Source of the DNA: Xanthobacter sp. NM-25
Lineage (GTDB): Bacteria > Pseudomonadota > Alphaproteobacteria > Rhizobiales > Xanthobacteraceae
Reading direction: 5' to 3'
Length of the DNA: 64,000 nucleotides
Assembly (NCBI RefSeq): GCF_022138605.1
Contig: NZ_JACBFS010000006.1
Span: forward strand, 124,001 to 188,000
The number at the start of each line of letters is the position of its first letter. Positions within the stretch are counted from its first letter, which is position 1. The translations under genes were made by a program, and so were the position numbers. Positions 34,537 to 43,135 of the stretch are shown here, in pieces. The notes beneath the pieces were generated by a model, which saw only the letters and a program-made list of their open reading frames with translations, did no database searches and was not told the origin of the DNA.

Positions 34537-35342
34537 TGTCCGTCGCCGATGCCGTGAGCTTCCTGTTCGTGCCGGCCCACCGGCCCGACCGCTTCGCCAA
34601 GGCGGCGGCGGCCGGTCCGGATGCCATCATCCTCGATCTTGAAGACGCCGTGCCCGAGGCGGCCAAGGCCGCGGCCCGCGCGGCGCTCGAAACCGGCTTC
34701 AGCACCGGGCCGGTGCTGGTGCGCATCAATGCCGCCGGAACACCCTGGCATGGGGACGACCTCGACGCCGTGCGGGCACTGCGCCCCACGGCGCTGATGC
34801 TGCCCAAGGCCGAGCAGGTGGACACCCTGGACAGGGTCGCCGCGCAGGCGCCGGGCCTCCCCATCGTGGCGCTCATCGAGAGCGCCGCCGGCCTGGCCGC
34901 CGCCCGCGCCCTCGCCGCCCATCCGGCGGTGGCGCGGCTCGCCTTCGGTTCGGTGGACTTCTGCGCCGATCTCGGCTGCGCCCATATCCGCGAGGCCCTT
35001 GCCAGCGCCCGCGCCGAGCTGGTGCTGGCCGCCCGCCTGGCGGCCCGGCCCGGCCCCATCGACGGCGTCACCACCGCCATCGCCGATGCCGTGCAGGTGA
35101 CCGACGATGCGCGCCACGCCCGCGCCCTGGGCTTCACCGGCAAGCTCGCCATCCATCCCCAGCAGATCGCGCCGCTCAATGCCGGCTTCCGGCCCACGGA
35201 TGACGAGATCGCCTGGGCCCGCAAGGTGCTGGCTTCCGGCGACGGCGCCGCGGCGGTCGACGGCGCCATGGTGGACGCGCCGGTGCGCGCCCGCGCCCGC
35301 ACCATCCTCACCCGGGCCGGGATGCCGGTCGGCGCCCCATAA
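34536..35342 (+). CDS. CitE-like CoA-ester lyase (citramalyl/malyl-CoA type)
   Basis: The product has 268 residues, with an ATG sharing one base with the preceding TGA. It is a HpcH/HpaI aldolase-family TIM barrel with FLFVPAHRPDRFAKAA at the CoA-binding N-terminus, DAIILDLEDAVPEAAK (Mg2+-coordinating acid), VLVRINAAGTPW, IESAAGL, and AFGSVDFCADLG carrying the second metal ligand, then GFTGKLAIHPQQI. It splits a beta-hydroxy acyl-CoA such as citramalyl-CoA or malyl-CoA into a 2-oxoacid and a smaller acyl-CoA. It is the last enzyme of the ACAD, CoA-transferase, hydratase, lyase set. Confidence 0.88.
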   Translation: MSVADAVSFLFVPAHRPDRFAKAAAAGPDAIILDLEDAVPEAAKAAARAALETGFSTGPVLVRINAAGTPWHGDDLDAVRALRPTALMLPKAEQVDTLDRVAAQAPGLPIVALIESAAGLAAARALAAHPAVARLAFGSVDFCADLGCAHIREALASARAELVLAARLAARPGPIDGVTTAIADAVQVTDDARHARALGFTGKLAIHPQQIAPLNAGFRPTDDEIAWARKVLASGDGAAAVDGAMVDAPVRARARTILTRAGMPVGAP

Positions 35343-35344
35343 CG

Positions 35345-35359
35345 TTCCGCCTAGCGGTT
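35345..35359. promoter_or_regulatory. Operator-like site upstream of the LysR gene
   Basis: TTCCGCCTAGCGGTT, left arm intact and two changes at the right end of the palindrome. It lies just past the stop of the CitE-like gene and 90 bases upstream of the LysR start. Confidence 0.55.
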
Positions 35360-35449
35360 TTTATGACCCAGAAAGACGCAGCATCCCTTCCCTCCCCGGC
35401 GCGATTGTGCACCATAAGGCTGCATCGCTCCCACGCGCAGGATTCGAGG

Positions 35450-36391
35450 GTGGACCTTCGTCAGCTCCGCTATTTCATCGCCATCATCGAACGCGGCTCC
35501 TTTTCCAAGGCGGCGGCGGCGCTGAACGTGGCGCAGCCCGCCCTCAGCCTGCACGTGCGGAACATGGAGGCGGAGCTCAATGCACAGCTGCTGTTCCGCA
35601 GCGCGAAAGGCGTGGTGGCCACCGAGGCGGGCGAAACCCTGCTGCGGCATGCCCGGCTCATCATCGACCAGCTGGCCACCGCCGAAACGGAGATCCGCCG
35701 GCACGACGAGGCGCCCGCGGGCGAGGTGCGCCTCGGCCTGCCGGGCACCATCAGCGAAATCCTCTCCGTGCCGCTCATCATGGCGGCCCGGGCGCGCTAT
35801 CCGGCCATCAAGCTGCGCATCGCCGAGGCCATGAGCGGCTTCGTGCTGCAGTGGCTGCGCGAAGGCCATGTGGACCTCGCCCTTCTCTATGGCGCGGCGC
35901 CGGATGCGACGCTGGTCTCCCAGCACATGCTGAGCGAAACCCTCTACCTGCTCAGCCCGTCGCACCCGCCGGAGGGGCTCCGCCTGCCCGGCGGCGCCAC
36001 GCTGGCCTACCGGCAGGTGGCCGCGCTGCCCCTCATTCTGCCCAGCCTGACCCACGGGCTGCGGGCGCAGCTGGAGCACGAGGCGGCCGCCATCGGCGTC
36101 ACCCTGAACACCATTCTCGAGGTGGATTCCTACAACAATATCAAGCGCCTGGTGGAAAATTGCGTGGGCTGCTCCATTCTGCCCTACACCGCCATCGCCC
36201 GCGAGGTGGAAGAGGGGCGCCTGCGCTTCCGGGCCATCGGCAAGCCCGTCCTGAAGCGCACCGTGCACCTCGCCCGCGCCGCCACCCGCCCCATGACCAA
36301 CGCCGTCGCCGCCATCGAGGCGCTGAGCCGCGAGACCCTGCTGGCCCTGGCGCTGGACGGCCGCTGGAGCGGCGCGGAGCCGGCTGCATGA
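35450..36391 (+). CDS. LysR-family transcriptional regulator (Nac-like)
   Basis: The product has 313 residues from GTG 35450, which gives VDLRQLRYFIAIIERGSFSK, the usual LysR beginning. An upstream ATG at 35363 would add 29 residues with no similarity and lies next to an operator-like palindrome. The helix-turn-helix is in AAAALNVAQPALSLHVRNME. The effector domain carries GLPGTISEILSVPL and CVGCSILPYTAI. The general pattern resembles the Nac/Cbl-like branch in which the N-terminus reads DLRQLRYF. It probably controls the flanking CoA-ester genes, perhaps downstream of the IclR regulator. Confidence 0.87.
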   Translation: MDLRQLRYFIAIIERGSFSKAAAALNVAQPALSLHVRNMEAELNAQLLFRSAKGVVATEAGETLLRHARLIIDQLATAETEIRRHDEAPAGEVRLGLPGTISEILSVPLIMAARARYPAIKLRIAEAMSGFVLQWLREGHVDLALLYGAAPDATLVSQHMLSETLYLLSPSHPPEGLRLPGGATLAYRQVAALPLILPSLTHGLRAQLEHEAAAIGVTLNTILEVDSYNNIKRLVENCVGCSILPYTAIAREVEEGRLRFRAIGKPVLKRTVHLARAATRPMTNAVAAIEALSRETLLALALDGRWSGAEPAA

Positions 36392-36560
36392 GCGGCGCAT
36401 GAGCCCCGCCCTGCCGGCCCGCCCGCCGGGGTGATCCCGCAATCCCCTCCCCGCCCGAGGGTGGGAGGGTTCGCCGCCACGGCCTTTTCCGCGCCCCGCG
36501 CGGGCGAGGCCCCAACGCCACAGGCGCGACGGCTGCCGCCAGTCGCGCAGGATGAGAGCC

Positions 36561-36947
36561 ATGACACACACACCAACCGACGCGGCCGGGCCGCAGGCGA
36601 CCTACGAGGCCTTTCTGCGATCCGGCCGCTTCATGATCCAGCGGTCCCGGTCCACCGGCGAATATGTCTTCTATCCCAAGGTGGTGGCGCCCTCGGGCGC
36701 GACCGATCTGGAGTGGCAGGCCCCCTCCGGCCTCGGCAGCGTCTATGCGCTGACCGTCAACCGCGACAAGGCCGGCAGCTACAACATCGCCCTGGTGGAG
36801 CTCGATGAGGGGGTGCGGATGATCAGCACCATCATCGGCGTGGAGAGCGTGCCGGTGGGCACCCGCGTCAAGGCCGAGATCGAGGGCACGGGCGATGCCG
36901 CCCGTGTGGTGTTCCGCCCGCTCGCGGGCGCTGAGGAGGCACGCTGA
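36561..36947 (+). CDS. DUF35 OB-fold protein without zinc-ribbon cysteines
   Basis: The product has 128 residues from ATG 36561, with AGGA eight bases upstream. The C-terminal OB fold is recognisable in GSVYALTVNRDKAGSYNIAL and ISTIIGVESVPVGTRV. DUF35 proteins usually begin with a four-Cys zinc ribbon. Here that region reads RSRSTGEYVFYPKVVAP and the protein contains no Cys at all. Such proteins partner thiolase-fold enzymes, delivering or shaping the acyl-CoA channel. The next gene, overlapping by one base, encodes exactly such a partner. Confidence 0.85.
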   Translation: MTHTPTDAAGPQATYEAFLRSGRFMIQRSRSTGEYVFYPKVVAPSGATDLEWQAPSGLGSVYALTVNRDKAGSYNIALVELDEGVRMISTIIGVESVPVGTRVKAEIEGTGDAARVVFRPLAGAEEAR

Positions 36948-38098
36948 TGAGCCGCGATTACCGAGGCAAGGCCGCCATCGTCGGCATGGCCACCGCCGGC
37001 GTGGGCGAAGCGCCCGGCTTCAGCGCCATCGAGCTTCTGGGCCTCGCCGCGGTGGCGGCGCTGCGCGATGCGGGCCTGTCCACCCGCGATGTGGATGCGG
37101 TGTTCGCCGCCACCTCCAGCCACGCCTTCCCCACCATGAGCGTGGTGGAGCACCTGGGCCTCAAGCCCCGCTTCTTCGGCGGCACCAACGTGGGCGGCGC
37201 CAGCTTCGAGTTCCACCTGCTGCAGGCCACCATGGCGCTGGAAGCCGGGCTGTGTGACGTGGCGCTGATCTGCTACGGCTCCAACCAGCGCACCGCCGGC
37301 GGCAAGCTCGCCTCCATGAGCGAGGCGCAGTGGCACGAGGTGCCCTACCGCACCCGCCATCCCATCACCGCTTATGCCCTCGCCACCAGCCGGCACATGG
37401 CGCAATACGGCACCACCCGGGAAAACCTCGCCGACGTGGCGGTGGCCGCCCGCGCCTGGGCCAATCTGAACCCCGATGCCTTCGCCCGCGGCCCGCTGAC
37501 CCGCGAGGACGTGCTGGCCAAGCGGATGATCTCCGATCCCCTGACCACCGGCGACTGCTGCCTGGTCACCGACGGCGCCGCCGCCTGCGTGCTGGTGCGC
37601 GCCGAACGTGCCAAGGACCTGCATGATCGCCCGGTGTATTTCCTCGGGGCCGGCGGGGCCAACTGGCATCGCTCCATCCAGGCCATGCCCGATCTCACCG
37701 TCACCCCGGCGGCGGAATCCGGCCCGCGGGCGCTGGAGATGGCCAAGGTGGCGCGGGCCGACCTCGATCTGGTGATGGTCTATGACGCCTTCACCATCAA
37801 CACCATCCTGTTCCTGGAGGACCTCGGCTTCTGCCCGAAGGGCGAAGGCGGACGGTTCGTGTCCGACGGCAACATCCTGCCCGGCGGACGGCTGGCGGTG
37901 AACACCAATGGCGGCGGCCTGTCCTGCGTGCATCCAGGCATGTACGGCATGTTCCTGATCGCCGAGGCGGTGGCGCAGATCCGCGGCGAGGCCGGCGAGC
38001 GGCAGATCCAGGACTGCAACCTCGCCCTGTGCCACGGCAACGGCGTCACCCTGTCCGCCCAGTGCACCGCCATCCTCGGCTCGCAAGCCGCCCTGTAG
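36947..38098 (+). CDS. Thiolase-fold protein, Ltp2-like, lacking the thiolase Cys
   Basis: The product has 383 residues, related to the SCP-x/Ltp lipid-transfer thiolase group. At the nucleophile position the sequence reads GTNVGGASFEF, with no Cys where thiolases have one. The later segments VYDAFTINTILFLEDLGFCP and CVHPGMYGMFLIAEAVAQ match the Ltp2-type retro-aldolases, which work with a DUF35 partner in steroid side-chain cleavage. A retro-aldol cleavage of a beta-hydroxy acyl-CoA is therefore more likely than thiolysis. The start codon overlaps the DUF35 stop (TGATG), so the two proteins are probably made in equal amounts and form a complex. Confidence 0.87.
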   Translation: MSRDYRGKAAIVGMATAGVGEAPGFSAIELLGLAAVAALRDAGLSTRDVDAVFAATSSHAFPTMSVVEHLGLKPRFFGGTNVGGASFEFHLLQATMALEAGLCDVALICYGSNQRTAGGKLASMSEAQWHEVPYRTRHPITAYALATSRHMAQYGTTRENLADVAVAARAWANLNPDAFARGPLTREDVLAKRMISDPLTTGDCCLVTDGAAACVLVRAERAKDLHDRPVYFLGAGGANWHRSIQAMPDLTVTPAAESGPRALEMAKVARADLDLVMVYDAFTINTILFLEDLGFCPKGEGGRFVSDGNILPGGRLAVNTNGGGLSCVHPGMYGMFLIAEAVAQIRGEAGERQIQDCNLALCHGNGVTLSAQCTAILGSQAAL

Positions 38099-38186
38099 AG
38101 CGCATCCCGCACCCGCGCCCCCATGGCACCCCGACGGTGACGGCGCGGGTGCCATGGCCCCTCCCCCAAAAGAGGCGTGAAAGCCC

Positions 38187-39545
38187 ATGACGGAAACGAC
38201 CCTCACCCTTGCCCGCTTCGTCGCCGACCTCGCCGCCGCCGACCTGCCGCCGGCGGTTCCGGCCCGCGCCCGCGACCTCACCATCGATCTCGTCGGCAGC
38301 ATCATCCGCGCCGGGCGCGAGGCGGATTCCAGCCCGTCCCTGTTCGCCATGCTGCGGCGCCTGGGCCTTGATGCCCCCGGTGATGCCACGGTGTTCGGCG
38401 CCGATCGCGGCTATACGCCGGCGGTGGCGGCGCTGCTGAACGGCGCGCTCGGCCACTCCCTCGACTTCGACGACACCCATGCGGACAGCTCCCTGCACCC
38501 GAGCGCGCCCGTGGTGCCGGCGGCGCTGGCGGCGGCGCAGATGACCGGAGCCTCCGGCCGCGACCTGCTCACCGCCATCGTCGCCGGCTATGAAGTGTGC
38601 TGCCGGCTGGGCAATGCCCTCGATCCCACGCGCCATTACGCCCGCGGATTCCACCCCACCGCCACGGCGGGCACGTTCGGTGCGGCGGCCGCCGCCGGCA
38701 AGCTGCTCGGCCTCGATGCGGCGGGCATTGCCTGCGCCTTTGGCGTGGCGGGCTCGCAGGCCGCCGGCTCCCTGCAATTCCTGGTCAACGGCGCCTGGAA
38801 CAAGCGCTGGCAGGTGGGCGCTGCCGCCATGAACGGTCTGATAGCGGCCACCCTGGCCGCCGAGGGCTTCCGTGGCGCCAGCGCCGCCATCGAGGGGCCC
38901 CACGGCTTCCTCCACGCCTATACCGACGACGCCCGGCCGGAACTGGCGGTGGCCGATCTCGGCCGCGTGTGGGAAACCATGAAGATCGGCGTCAAGCCCT
39001 ATCCCGCCTGCCGCTACACCCATGCCGCCGTCGACGGCCTGCTCGCCCTGCGGCGGGAGGCGGGCCTTTCGCCCGACGACATCCTGGCGGTGCACATCGG
39101 CCTGCACCGCAATGGCGTGACGCTCACCGGCGCGCCCCTGGAGGAGAAGCAGCACCCGCGCAACATCGTCGACGGCCAGTTCTCCATGCCGTTCGCCGCC
39201 GCCGTCGCGCTCCATCGCGGGCGGTTCGGTTGGGACGACTATGCCCTTATCGGCGATGCCGCCATCGAGGCCACCGCGGCACGGGTGGAGGTGCACCGCG
39301 ACGCCCGCCTGGAGGGGCTGCGTCACCCCTTCGGCGCCCATATCAGCCTGCGCACCACCAAGGGCGACATGGAGCGCCACATGGCCGATCCCTCCGGCGA
39401 GCCGGAGACCTTCCCCAGCGACGAGGTCATCGCCGACAAGTTCATGACCCTGGCGTCGCCGGTTCTGGAGAATGCGGCCGCGTCCCTCCTGGACCGGCTC
39501 GGCAGCCTGGAAGAGGTGGCCGACATGCGCCGGCTCGCCGGCTGA
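38187..39545 (+). CDS. MmgE/PrpD-family protein
   Basis: The product has 452 residues, full length for the family. It has an all-helical N-terminal domain (LNGALGHSLDFDDTHADSSL, then HPSAPVVPAALAAAQ), YEVCCRLGNAL, GFHPTATAGTFGAAAAAGKL, and the second domain with KPYPACRYTHAAVDGLLAL. The family includes 2-methylcitrate dehydratase, cis-aconitate decarboxylase (which makes itaconate) and enzymes of unknown use. In this setting a dehydratase or decarboxylase on a branched di- or tricarboxylate is attractive, but the sequence does not separate these. Confidence 0.85.
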   Translation: MTETTLTLARFVADLAAADLPPAVPARARDLTIDLVGSIIRAGREADSSPSLFAMLRRLGLDAPGDATVFGADRGYTPAVAALLNGALGHSLDFDDTHADSSLHPSAPVVPAALAAAQMTGASGRDLLTAIVAGYEVCCRLGNALDPTRHYARGFHPTATAGTFGAAAAAGKLLGLDAAGIACAFGVAGSQAAGSLQFLVNGAWNKRWQVGAAAMNGLIAATLAAEGFRGASAAIEGPHGFLHAYTDDARPELAVADLGRVWETMKIGVKPYPACRYTHAAVDGLLALRREAGLSPDDILAVHIGLHRNGVTLTGAPLEEKQHPRNIVDGQFSMPFAAAVALHRGRFGWDDYALIGDAAIEATAARVEVHRDARLEGLRHPFGAHISLRTTKGDMERHMADPSGEPETFPSDEVIADKFMTLASPVLENAAASLLDRLGSLEEVADMRRLAG

Positions 39546-39722
39546 GCCGCCGCCACCGATGCGGCATCGAAGGACCTGAGAGACAACGGCTCCCCCAGCC
39601 CCTGGGGCCGCCACGCATCGCCGGCGCTGGACCCCGCACAATAGTGGTGGTGCCCGCCGGCGATTTCAATTATGGGCGGCAATCCGGCGGCATTTCGCGG
39701 CGTCGGATCCGGGGACTCCATC

Positions 39723-40529
39723 ATGGTCTGGGCGCTGGCGATTGCCGAACGCAGTGTATTGGCTTTCGGTCTTATCCTCTTCATCGTGCAAAATGTGGCC
39801 CATGCGGCGGGCTTCTGGCTGGGCCAGCGCCATCGCGCCGAGCAGGTCAGCCACGAGGCCGTCGGCGTAGTGGTCGGCGGCATGCTCGGGCTATTGGCCT
39901 TCGTGCTGGCGCTCACCCTCTCCTTCGCCAATGGCCGCTTCAACGAGCATCGGCAAGGCAGCCTCGCCGAGGCGAATGCCATGTCCACCACCTGGCTGCG
40001 GGCTAAGGCCATCGGCACGCCGGAAGCCGAGGCCATCGCCACGCTGGTGGAGGACTATGCGCGGGTCCGCGCCGATTTCGTCGCGGCCGGCCGCGACCAG
40101 GCCGCCATCGACGGCATCAACCAGCGCACCTCTGTTCTGCAGAACGAGATCTGGGCGCAGGTGTCCCTCATGGTGCGTGCCCAGCCCAATCCGGTCACCA
40201 CCTCATTGATGGCCGCGACCAACGACATGTTCGACGCCACCACCAAGGAGCGCTTCGCATTCAGCGTCATCCTGCCGCCGCAGCTGTTCTGGCTGCTCAT
40301 CGGCATGACGTTGCTGAGCATGGCCTGCCTCGGCTACCAGTTCGGCCTCAAGAACCGGGCGTCCCACGCCCTCATCCTGCTGCTGACCCTGATGTGGACC
40401 TGGGTCATCGTCGAGATCCTCGATCTCGCCTCGGCGCGCGTGGGCGCCATCCGCACCGGCACCGCCGTGTACGAATGGACCATCGAGGGCTTCGAGCCGA
40501 CGCCCGTTCCCCCGGCGCCCGCGCGCTGA
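39723..40529 (+). CDS. DUF4239 (bestrophin-like) membrane protein
   Basis: The product has 268 residues from ATG 39723. An open frame reaches back to 39672 without support. Four hydrophobic segments lie at about residues 8-26, 46-67, 176-200 and 208-230. A charged cytoplasmic or periplasmic middle part includes NGRFNEHRQGSLAEANAMST and TWLRAKAIG, which is typical of DUF4239. Function is unknown. It lies between the catabolic and cobalamin regions and shows no tie to either. Confidence 0.8.
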   Translation: MVWALAIAERSVLAFGLILFIVQNVAHAAGFWLGQRHRAEQVSHEAVGVVVGGMLGLLAFVLALTLSFANGRFNEHRQGSLAEANAMSTTWLRAKAIGTPEAEAIATLVEDYARVRADFVAAGRDQAAIDGINQRTSVLQNEIWAQVSLMVRAQPNPVTTSLMAATNDMFDATTKERFAFSVILPPQLFWLLIGMTLLSMACLGYQFGLKNRASHALILLLTLMWTWVIVEILDLASARVGAIRTGTAVYEWTIEGFEPTPVPPAPAR

Positions 40530-40699
40530 ACGCCGACACGTGCGGCCGCGGCGTTGCGGCGATGGCACCAGCGGCGCGGGTTGAGACGCCGGCAGCAGGC
40601 TGTTATCCCTCGCCCGGAACCGGGCCCGCCACGGCGCACGCTGCGGCGGGCGACCGGTGCATCGGCGCGCGGGCGGCTTGATCGCGGGTGTTCTCGGAA

Positions 40700-41695
40700 A
40701 TGACGGCAATGCGGGATCACGGCGGCGATCTTGACCGCGCCCTGGCGCTCCATGGGGCCGGCGACTGGCTGGACCTGTCCACCGGCATCAACCCGGTGGC
40801 CTATCCGCTGCCGCCCCTGCCCGCCTCGGCCTGGACCGCCCTGCCGGCGCAGGAGGCCCACAAGGCGCTCGAGGCCACCGCCCAGGCGGCCTTTGGCGCC
40901 GCCGCACCGGTGCTCGCCGTCGCCGGTGCCCAGGCCGCCATCCAGCTGATGCCGCAGCTTGTCCCACCCGGGCGCGCCCGGGTGCTGGGCCCCACCTACA
41001 ACGAGCACGCCGCCGCCCTCGCGGCCATGGGCTGGACGGTGGACACGGTGGCGACCGCGGAGGCGCTCGCCGGCGCCGATCTGGCGGTCATCGTCAATCC
41101 CAACAATCCCGACGGCCGCCGCATGATGCCCGAGGCGCTGATGGGGCTGGCGCCCCAGGTGGGGCTGCTGGTGGTGGACGAGAGCTTCGTCGATCCCGAA
41201 CCGGATCTGTCGATCCTGCCCCATCTGGGGCCGGCGCCGGCCAACATCCTCGTGCTGCGCTCGTTCGGCAAATTCTATGGCCTCGCCGGAGTGCGCCTGG
41301 GCTTCGCGGTGGGCGCGCCCCATCTGGTGGAGCGCCTGCGGCGCCTCGCCGGCCCCTGGCCGGTGAGCGGCCCGGCCCTGGTCATCGGCCAGGCGGCGCT
41401 GGCCGATCGGCGCTGGCAGCAGGACACCCGGAGCCGACTGGCGGCGGATGCCCGCCGGCTCGATGGGCTGGCCGCCGCCGCCGGCTGGCGCCTCATCGGC
41501 GGCACGGCTCTGTTTCGCACCTACGACACCGGCGATGCCGCCGCCGCGCAGGCACGCCTGGCGCAGGGCCGGGTGTGGTCGCGCATCTTCCCGTGGTCGC
41601 GGGGCTGGCTCCGGCTCGGCCTAGCCGGCAGCGCCGGGCAGTGGCGACAATTGGAACGCGCCTTCGCCCCCATCGGCCGGCGCGCGGGCGAGTGA
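40700..41695 (+). CDS. cobC: Threonine-phosphate decarboxylase-like PLP enzyme
   Basis: The product has 331 residues. It is a class I/II aminotransferase fold with LDLSTGINPVAYPLPPLP, VIVNPNNPDGRRM, VVDESFVDPEPDLS, and the PLP Lys in VLRSFGKFYGLAGVRLGFA. It decarboxylates threonine phosphate to (R)-1-amino-2-propanol phosphate, the linker of the cobalamin nucleotide loop. In-frame starts also exist at 40688 (GTG) and 40709. The family usually begins near MRDHGGDL, so 40700 or 40709 is most likely. Its last 75 bases overlap the end of the convergent cobQ gene. Confidence 0.87.
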   Translation: MTAMRDHGGDLDRALALHGAGDWLDLSTGINPVAYPLPPLPASAWTALPAQEAHKALEATAQAAFGAAAPVLAVAGAQAAIQLMPQLVPPGRARVLGPTYNEHAAALAAMGWTVDTVATAEALAGADLAVIVNPNNPDGRRMMPEALMGLAPQVGLLVVDESFVDPEPDLSILPHLGPAPANILVLRSFGKFYGLAGVRLGFAVGAPHLVERLRRLAGPWPVSGPALVIGQAALADRRWQQDTRSRLAADARRLDGLAAAAGWRLIGGTALFRTYDTGDAAAAQARLAQGRVWSRIFPWSRGWLRLGLAGSAGQWRQLERAFAPIGRRAGE

Positions 41696-43126
41696 CAGCA
41701 GGCCCGGCACGTCCAGATGCCGCTCCAGATGCTCCGCGAGGGCATCGAGCGTCGCTTCGAGGGTGGCCTCATAGCCGAGATCGGACACCCCTCCGAGGCC
41801 GCTGAGGAATGCGGCGCGAAAAGCGTCGTCGCGAAACATGCCGTGCAGATAGCTGCCGGCCACCCGCTGATCGGCGCTGATCGCGCCTTCCGAAATGCCC
41901 GCCACATGGGCGAAGGGCCGGGCCCGGTCGGGCCCATCGGTGCGGCCCATGTGGATCTCATACCCCGCGAACGGCAGGCCGGTGGGCCCATGCACCGCCT
42001 CCACCTCGGCCAGGCGCTTGTCGGTGCTCATCACCGTATCCACGTCCAGCAGGCCGAGGCCGGGGTCGATGCCCGGCGGCCCTTCCACCCCCTCGGGGTC
42101 GGCAACGGTGCGGCCGAGCATCTGGTAGCCGCCGCAGATGCCGAGCACCCGGCCGCCCCGGCGCCAATGGGCTATCAGGTCCAGGTCCCAGCCCTGGGCG
42201 CGCAGGAAAGCGAGATCGCCACGGGTGGATTTGGTGCCCGGCACGATCACCAGATCGGCGTCGCCGGGGAGCGCCGCGCCGGCGCCCAAGAGGGTCAGCC
42301 GCACGCCGGGTTCCTGCGCCAACGGGTCGAGATCATCGAAATTGGCGATGCGCGACAGGGCGAGGCACACCACGTGCAGCCCCGCGGCGCGGCGGGGCGC
42401 GGCGAGATCCTGGGCATCCTCGGCGGGCAGCTTCCAGGCGTCCGGAAACCAGGGGCACACGCCGAAGCCGCGCCAGCCGGTGCGCGCGGCGATCATGGCA
42501 TAGCCGTCGTCGAACAGGCGGGGATCGCCGCGGAACTTGTTGATGAGGAACCCCGCCACCAGGGCCCCATCCTGCGGCGCCATCACCACCTGGGTTCCGA
42601 CGATCTGGGCGATCACCCCGCCACGGTCGATGTCGCCGGCCAACACCACCGGCACCTGCGCCGCCTGGGCGAAGCCCATGTTGGCGATGTCGCCCGGGCG
42701 CAGATTGACCTCCGCCGGGCTGCCCGCGCCCTCGACGATCACCAGGTCATGGGCCGCGCCGAGGCGATGGAAGCTCTCCAGAACCGGCGCCAGCAGGCTG
42801 GCCTTCAGCTTGAAATAGTCGCGCGCCCCGGCGGTGGCCAGGCGCCGGCCCTGCACGATGACCTGCGCGCCCACCTCGCTCTGCGGCTTGAGCAGCACCG
42901 GGTTCATGTCGCTGTGGGGGGCGAGGCCGCAGGCGCGCGCCTGCAGCGCCTGGGCGCGGCCGATCTCGCCCCCGTCGGCGGTCACCGCGGCATTGTTGGA
43001 CATGTTCTGCGGCTTGAACGGCGCCACCGAGAGGCCCCGCCGCCGCGCCGCCCGGCACAGCCCGGCCACCAGCAGGGACTTGCCCACATTGGAGCCGGTG
43101 CCCTGGATCATCAGCGCGCGTGCCAT
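41621..43126 (-). CDS. cobQ: Cobyric acid synthase
   Basis: The product has 501 residues. The N-terminal ATP-dependent domain opens with MIQGTGSNVGKSLLVAGLCR and has PFKPQNMSNNAAV and EGAGSPAEVNLR. The C-terminal class I glutaminase domain has the nucleophile Cys in GGRVLGICGGYQMLG and the His in GSYLHGMFRDDAFR. It amidates the b, d, e and g side chains of adenosylcobyrinate a,c-diamide using glutamine. The C-terminal tail overlaps cobC in the opposite direction. It follows the DUF1289-type gene after nine bases. Confidence 0.95.
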   Translation of the reverse strand: MARALMIQGTGSNVGKSLLVAGLCRAARRRGLSVAPFKPQNMSNNAAVTADGGEIGRAQALQARACGLAPHSDMNPVLLKPQSEVGAQVIVQGRRLATAGARDYFKLKASLLAPVLESFHRLGAAHDLVIVEGAGSPAEVNLRPGDIANMGFAQAAQVPVVLAGDIDRGGVIAQIVGTQVVMAPQDGALVAGFLINKFRGDPRLFDDGYAMIAARTGWRGFGVCPWFPDAWKLPAEDAQDLAAPRRAAGLHVVCLALSRIANFDDLDPLAQEPGVRLTLLGAGAALPGDADLVIVPGTKSTRGDLAFLRAQGWDLDLIAHWRRGGRVLGICGGYQMLGRTVADPEGVEGPPGIDPGLGLLDVDTVMSTDKRLAEVEAVHGPTGLPFAGYEIHMGRTDGPDRARPFAHVAGISEGAISADQRVAGSYLHGMFRDDAFRAAFLSGLGGVSDLGYEATLEATLDALAEHLERHLDVPGLLSLARAPADGGEGAFQLSPLPGAAG

Positions 43127-43135
43127 GGCGCCGCC

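Noticed and set aside
40530..40699. Possible third cobalamin riboswitch ahead of cobC
   Set aside because: The gap lacks GATGAAAAGGGAA, the GCCACTGG box and the closing GAGACCTGCC element.
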